A DNA stretch of 64,000 nucleotides from contig DAOUPT010000006.1 of NCBI GenBank assembly GCA_030626025.1, forward strand, positions 30,767-94,766, in the 5' to 3' direction. The position numbers were made by a program, and so were the translations under genes. Shown in pieces: positions 60,648 through 64,000 of this stretch (positions are counted from its first letter, which is position 1; each line of letters starts with the position of its first letter). Origin of the DNA: Anderseniella sp. (lineage in GTDB: Bacteria; Pseudomonadota; Alphaproteobacteria; Rhizobiales; Aestuariivirgaceae). The notes under the pieces are model-generated. The model saw only the letters and a program-made list of their open reading frames with translations. It was not told where the DNA came from and searched no databases.

Positions 60648-61979
60648 ATGTATGACCTGATCCTCAAAAATGGAACCCTTGTTAATCACGATGGCATCGC
60701 AAAGCGCGATGTCGGGGTTATTAATGGCAAAATTTCACATATCGGAAAACTGGACGAGGCGAAAGCCGACAAAGTTCTCGATTGCACCGGCCTGCACATT
60801 CTGCCTGGTGTGATCGACAGTCAGGTCCATTTACGCGAGCCGGGCGGTGAGCATAAGGAAGATCTGGAAGCTGGTGGACGTGCCGCGGTTAAGGGCGGCG
60901 TGACAGCGGTGTTTGAAATGCCCAACACCAACCCGCTGACCACCAATGCGGCAGCACTGGCCGACAAGATCTCACGAGCCCGTAACCGGATGTATTGCGA
61001 TTTCGCTTTTTATATTGGCGGCACTCACGAAAATGTCGACCAATTGGCAGAGCTTGAACGCCTTGAAGGCTGTTGCGGGGTGAAAGTCTTTATGGGGTCG
61101 TCCACCGGCGACTTGCTGGTTAATGATGATGCGGGCGTTGAAGCTATCCTTTCGGCCATCAACCGCCGGGCCGCCTTTCACTCAGAAGATGAAGCCCGCC
61201 TGATTGCCCGCGAAGGTGAGCGGATTGAGGGAGATCCGGCCAGCCATCCGGTATGGCGCGATGCAGAAGCGGCCCGCATGTGCACCGAACGGCTGTTGCG
61301 CATCGCCAGAAAAACCGGCAAACGCATTCATGTGCTGCATGTCTCAACCGCCGAAGAAATACCGCTGCTGGCAGCTCATAAGGACGTCGCCTCGGTTGAG
61401 GTTACACCACAACACCTGACGCTTGCAGCACCTGAAGCTTATGAGGGGCTTGGCACCTATGCCCAGATGAACCCGCCAATCCGCGATGCACATCACCGCG
61501 CCGGACTATGGCAGGGTTTGACCAGCGGAGTGGTCGATGTCTTGGGTTCAGACCACGCACCCCATACCATTGAGGAAAAAGAGCAACCCTATCCGTTCTC
61601 ACCCTCGGGGATGCCGGGTGTACAAACTCTGGTGCCGATCATGCTGACCCACGTCAACAACGGCAATCTAAGCCTAGAACGTTTCGTCGATTTAACCAGC
61701 CACGGCCCGTCCCGCGTCTTCCAGATCAAACAAAAAGGCCGTATTGCCGCCGGTTACGATGCCGACTTTACTATCGTAGATATGTTTGCCCGCCGCACCA
61801 TCACCAACGACTGGATCGAAAGCCGTTGCGGCTGGACCCCTTACGATGAAACCGAAGTGAAAGGCTGGCCCATCGGCACCATCATCAGGGGCCAAACGGT
61901 AATGTGGCATGATGAAATCATCGGCAAAGCAGGCGGGCAGCCGGTCGGGTTTCTGGAAGCTTTGCCAAAGGGCCGTTAA
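60648..61979 (+). CDS. pyrC: Dihydroorotase
   Basis: A 443-residue amidohydrolase. The metal ligands are in QVHLREPGGEHKEDLEAGG, HVLHVSTAEE and GSDHAPHTIEEK; KVFMGSSTGDLL carries the segment where other dihydroorotases have a carboxylated Lys. MYDLILKNGTLVNHDGIAKR is the standard start, so 60648 is preferred over earlier in-frame starts at 60594 and 60624. It closes carbamoyl aspartate to dihydroorotate in pyrimidine synthesis. A secondary hydantoinase-like role is possible. Confidence 0.92.
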   Translation: MYDLILKNGTLVNHDGIAKRDVGVINGKISHIGKLDEAKADKVLDCTGLHILPGVIDSQVHLREPGGEHKEDLEAGGRAAVKGGVTAVFEMPNTNPLTTNAAALADKISRARNRMYCDFAFYIGGTHENVDQLAELERLEGCCGVKVFMGSSTGDLLVNDDAGVEAILSAINRRAAFHSEDEARLIAREGERIEGDPASHPVWRDAEAARMCTERLLRIARKTGKRIHVLHVSTAEEIPLLAAHKDVASVEVTPQHLTLAAPEAYEGLGTYAQMNPPIRDAHHRAGLWQGLTSGVVDVLGSDHAPHTIEEKEQPYPFSPSGMPGVQTLVPIMLTHVNNGNLSLERFVDLTSHGPSRVFQIKQKGRIAAGYDADFTIVDMFARRTITNDWIESRCGWTPYDETEVKGWPIGTIIRGQTVMWHDEIIGKAGGQPVGFLEALPKGR

Positions 61980-61982
61980 AAT

Positions 61983-62267
61983 CTACTGTGTCGTACGTGC
62001 CACTGTAAATTCACCAATACGGATACGGTCGGGCAGGCGTTCGACCATTTTTGCCACTGGTTCTTCGCCATAGGTGGCGATCATGTCGGACAGGGCGGCA
62101 AAGATGGCTGCGGTGGCAACGCAATCAGGGTCGATGCCGTCATAGACAGCTTCCTCCCATGCATCAAGAATATAGCGCAGGGCGGCATGCTTGGCTTTGT
62201 TGTTTTCTTCAGCTTCTGAAAGCGTATCCTGGCCGTCGATCTTGAAAGCAGGTGTATTATGTCCCAC
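61983..62267 (-). CDS. Conserved small protein of unknown function
   Basis: A 94-residue acidic helical protein with LRYILDAWEEAVYDGIDPDC, AAIFAALSDMIATYGEEPVA and ERLPDRIRIGEFTV. I recall similar short hypotheticals in Hyphomicrobiales. GGGGA lies before the GTG start. It is convergent with pyrC, with 3 bases between them. Confidence 0.65.
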   Translation of the reverse strand: MGHNTPAFKIDGQDTLSEAEENNKAKHAALRYILDAWEEAVYDGIDPDCVATAAIFAALSDMIATYGEEPVAKMVERLPDRIRIGEFTVARTTQ

Positions 62268-62415
62268 CAGTAAGTCCCCTTGTTATCAGTCGCGCTCGAA
62301 TTTCGCGATACACAGTTGTTGCGTTTGTTATGAAGGGACATTAGCACAGCAAAATTTATCCGCACTCAAGACCTTTAATAAAGGTTAACGTGTTTCCACA
62401 AATTGTGCATAAGTT

Positions 62416-63405
62416 TTATTGATTGATTTTTACGTCGGGATGAAAGGCGTGAACAACAAACGCAAAGGTCACGTCATAGGGGATGTCTACCATGGTGCCG
62501 TTGCGTTTTTCCTGCACGGTAATATTGCCAATATCGCGACCTTTTGCGATATTTGAAGTATCAAGAGCCGAGTTTTGACCGGCACTCCAACTGACGGTGA
62601 TGTTGTCAGATTTTAGCTGTTTCTTTTTCGCCAGCAGGGGCAGGGCATAGATTTTCATCTTGCCAGCGCTCTTGAACGCGACAACTCGCTCCATTGGCTT
62701 GATACCTTCAGGCATTGAGCCGCTGTACAGGAACGGATAGGCCATTCTGTCATAATTGGCGTAAGGATTACGACCGTAAGACCGCGTACCAGGATTGTTG
62801 GGCACCTGCACCTTACCCTTTGGAAAACGCTTTTTATAGTTGGTGTAAGATTCAAGGCGGGCAGGCAAAACTTTCAGTTCGGTACCGAGCATAGAGCCTA
62901 CAATGGCGGTGCCGGTAAATTGTTGCCACCAACTCTGGCTTTGCCGGTCATACATTACAAGGTCAGAATTGCGTAATAAACCGGTGGTGCCAAAATCCAG
63001 CACCTTGCCCTTTACTGTGCGATCAAAAACAATGGCGGCATTGCAAAGCGGGCAGAAAGTAACCGTTACCGGCTTGCCGCCCACCGTATCATTGACAATC
63101 TCATGCCACATCAAAATCCGCAACGGATAGGCGCGGGCATCACCATTGATTTCAAAGCCGATAACCGGTTCCTGTGCGCCAATATTCTTGATGTTGGCAA
63201 TTGGTTTAAAGACTGGATTGTCAATTGAAGGAATGCCATCCTTTGACGGTCCGCCCGACATAATTTCAATTAGCTTTATCGAGCGTTTGGAAAAATCAGT
63301 CTCAGCCCAACCAGAACGTTTAAAAGACGAAATCCGATCCGCATCATCAGCAAGGACAGGAACGGCAAGAAAAACCAGCACAAGCAGGGAACATAATTGT
63401 TTCAT
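62416..63405 (-). CDS. Exported DUF3179-domain protein
   Basis: A 329-residue protein with a signal peptide (MKQLCSLLVLVFLAVPVLA). The DUF3179 marks are GFEINGDARAYPLRILMWHE, VTVTFCPLCNAAIVFDR, FGTTGLLRNSDLVMYDR and SQSWWQQFTGTAIVG. The CPLC pair could bind a metal or form a disulfide. The function of this widespread periplasmic family is unknown to me. Confidence 0.88.
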   Translation of the reverse strand: MKQLCSLLVLVFLAVPVLADDADRISSFKRSGWAETDFSKRSIKLIEIMSGGPSKDGIPSIDNPVFKPIANIKNIGAQEPVIGFEINGDARAYPLRILMWHEIVNDTVGGKPVTVTFCPLCNAAIVFDRTVKGKVLDFGTTGLLRNSDLVMYDRQSQSWWQQFTGTAIVGSMLGTELKVLPARLESYTNYKKRFPKGKVQVPNNPGTRSYGRNPYANYDRMAYPFLYSGSMPEGIKPMERVVAFKSAGKMKIYALPLLAKKKQLKSDNITVSWSAGQNSALDTSNIAKGRDIGNITVQEKRNGTMVDIPYDVTFAFVVHAFHPDVKINQ

Positions 63406-63465
63406 GCATCTATCATCGCCGATTGTCAGCAGCTTGGCCAGTCAGAATTCCGTGAACGCTGCTAT

Positions 63466-63894
63466 TCAGGTGATAAACTGGCGGATTGAGGCTTCAACCA
63501 GTTCGGCCGTACCCGGTGTTGTTTGCAGTTGCGCGGCCTCATCAGCAGAGACCCATTTGACATCGCTGGCATCACTATCGGCAATGGCTTCGCCACCAAT
63601 CCAACTGCCGAGAAAAACGCTTAGAATGAAATGTGCTTCAATTTCCCCGGCAGCGTCTCGATGAATAATGTCGATGGTGTCGAGAAGTTTGACAATTTCC
63701 GCATTTACGCCGGTTTCTTCGGCAAGCTCGCGCAGGGCGGCATCGCGCAAGGGTTCGCCCTGGCCCACATGGCCGCCGGGAAAGCTCCACAAGCCATAAC
63801 CGTTCGGGTTGCCGCGTTTGGCCAGCAGCACCTTGTTGTCTTTCACGACACACATGCTGACCCCGGAAATTGCTGCCACCTCATTATTGCTCAT
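63466..63894 (-). CDS. NUDIX hydrolase
   Basis: A 142-residue protein with a complete Nudix box from about residue 39 (GGHVGQGEPLRDAAL, then RELAEETGV) and the MutT-like core AKRGNPNGYGLWSFPGG. It hydrolyses a nucleoside diphosphate derivative, perhaps a dietary or oxidised nucleotide; specificity cannot be read. The ATG at 63894 follows GGAAAG. The remaining 106 bases to the window edge hold nothing I can support. Confidence 0.9.
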   Translation of the reverse strand: MSNNEVAAISGVSMCVVKDNKVLLAKRGNPNGYGLWSFPGGHVGQGEPLRDAALRELAEETGVNAEIVKLLDTIDIIHRDAAGEIEAHFILSVFLGSWIGGEAIADSDASDVKWVSADEAAQLQTTPGTAELVEASIRQFIT

Positions 63895-64000
63895 CAGAAC
63901 TTTCCTTTTTCGTTCAATAATGACAAAATAGCACAATGTGTGGGCTTTATTCCAATCGCAAAATGGCCGCAGAGGTGAAATCAATTTTCGGCTATCCCGA

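Overview
The window looks like chromosomal DNA of an alphaproteobacterium, most probably Hyphomicrobiales (Rhizobiales) or a close marine relative. The grounds are a CcrM-type GANTC adenine methyltransferase, an F0 operon split as atpI-atpB-atpE-atpF'-atpF with duplicated b subunits, and gene neighbourhoods I know from that order: pdxH-fabI-phosphoglycerate mutase-aroC, TPR protein-ispE, rnhB-ccrM-mutY-dciA-dsbA-smc, and polyprenyl synthase-methyltransferase-S49 peptidase-glyQ-glyS-ppdK. Base composition is near half GC throughout. I saw no rRNA, tRNA, CRISPR array, transposase or prophage gene.

Layout. 1-6.4 kb: the end of an envelope protein gene, a LOG-family hydrolase, then a minus-strand locus that is the most unusual part of the window. 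It encodes two exported proteins built from tandem [11 protein letters not shown] repeats, one of them fused to a cytochrome P460 domain with a CxxCH haem motif. Upstream, in a GTGA-coupled pair, lie an exported formylglycine-generating-enzyme-like (SUMF1/NirV-like) protein and a His-rich protein I cannot assign. 6.4-15.4 kb: Lrp regulator and alanine dehydrogenase, then sulfoacetaldehyde acetyltransferase (xsc), a TauE/SafE exporter and a phosphate acetyltransferase. Together these are the lower half of taurine/sulfonate dissimilation, interrupted by an L,D-transpeptidase. 15.4-21 kb: a SLATT-like membrane protein, a TetR/GST pair with a clear promoter-operator, a cupin, pdxH, fabI and a phosphatase.

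21-38 kb is mostly housekeeping: aroC, rluA-type synthase, ispE, TPR protein, DMT transporter, Tat-exported metallo-beta-lactamase-fold hydrolase, a pair of arsenosugar-type sugar transferases, radical SAM protein, rnhB, ccrM (with four GANTC sites in and just before its leader), mutY, dciA, a DsbA-like protein and smc. 38-43 kb is accessory and metal/one-carbon flavoured: MerC-like protein with a Cys-rich zinc ribbon, then a beta-carbonic-anhydrase-family enzyme with a consensus sigma-54 promoter, facing a sigma-54 activator with a Cys-rich N-terminal sensor.

43-64 kb: F0 ATP synthase genes, an OmpW-family porin preceded by a perfect FNR/FixK box, polyprenyl diphosphate synthase, methyltransferase, S49 peptidase, glyQ with a tandem CDGSH protein inserted before glyS, ppdK, cell wall hydrolase, branched-chain aminotransferase, a minus-strand group (tyrosine phosphatase, HD hydrolase, tag, ygfZ), dihydroorotase, a DUF3179 protein and a Nudix hydrolase. 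Small dispersed elements (two GTCATGCC palindromes and two copies of a 45-nt intergenic repeat) punctuate the gene-free gaps. All functions are assigned by reading sequence motifs and remembered families; no database search was run.
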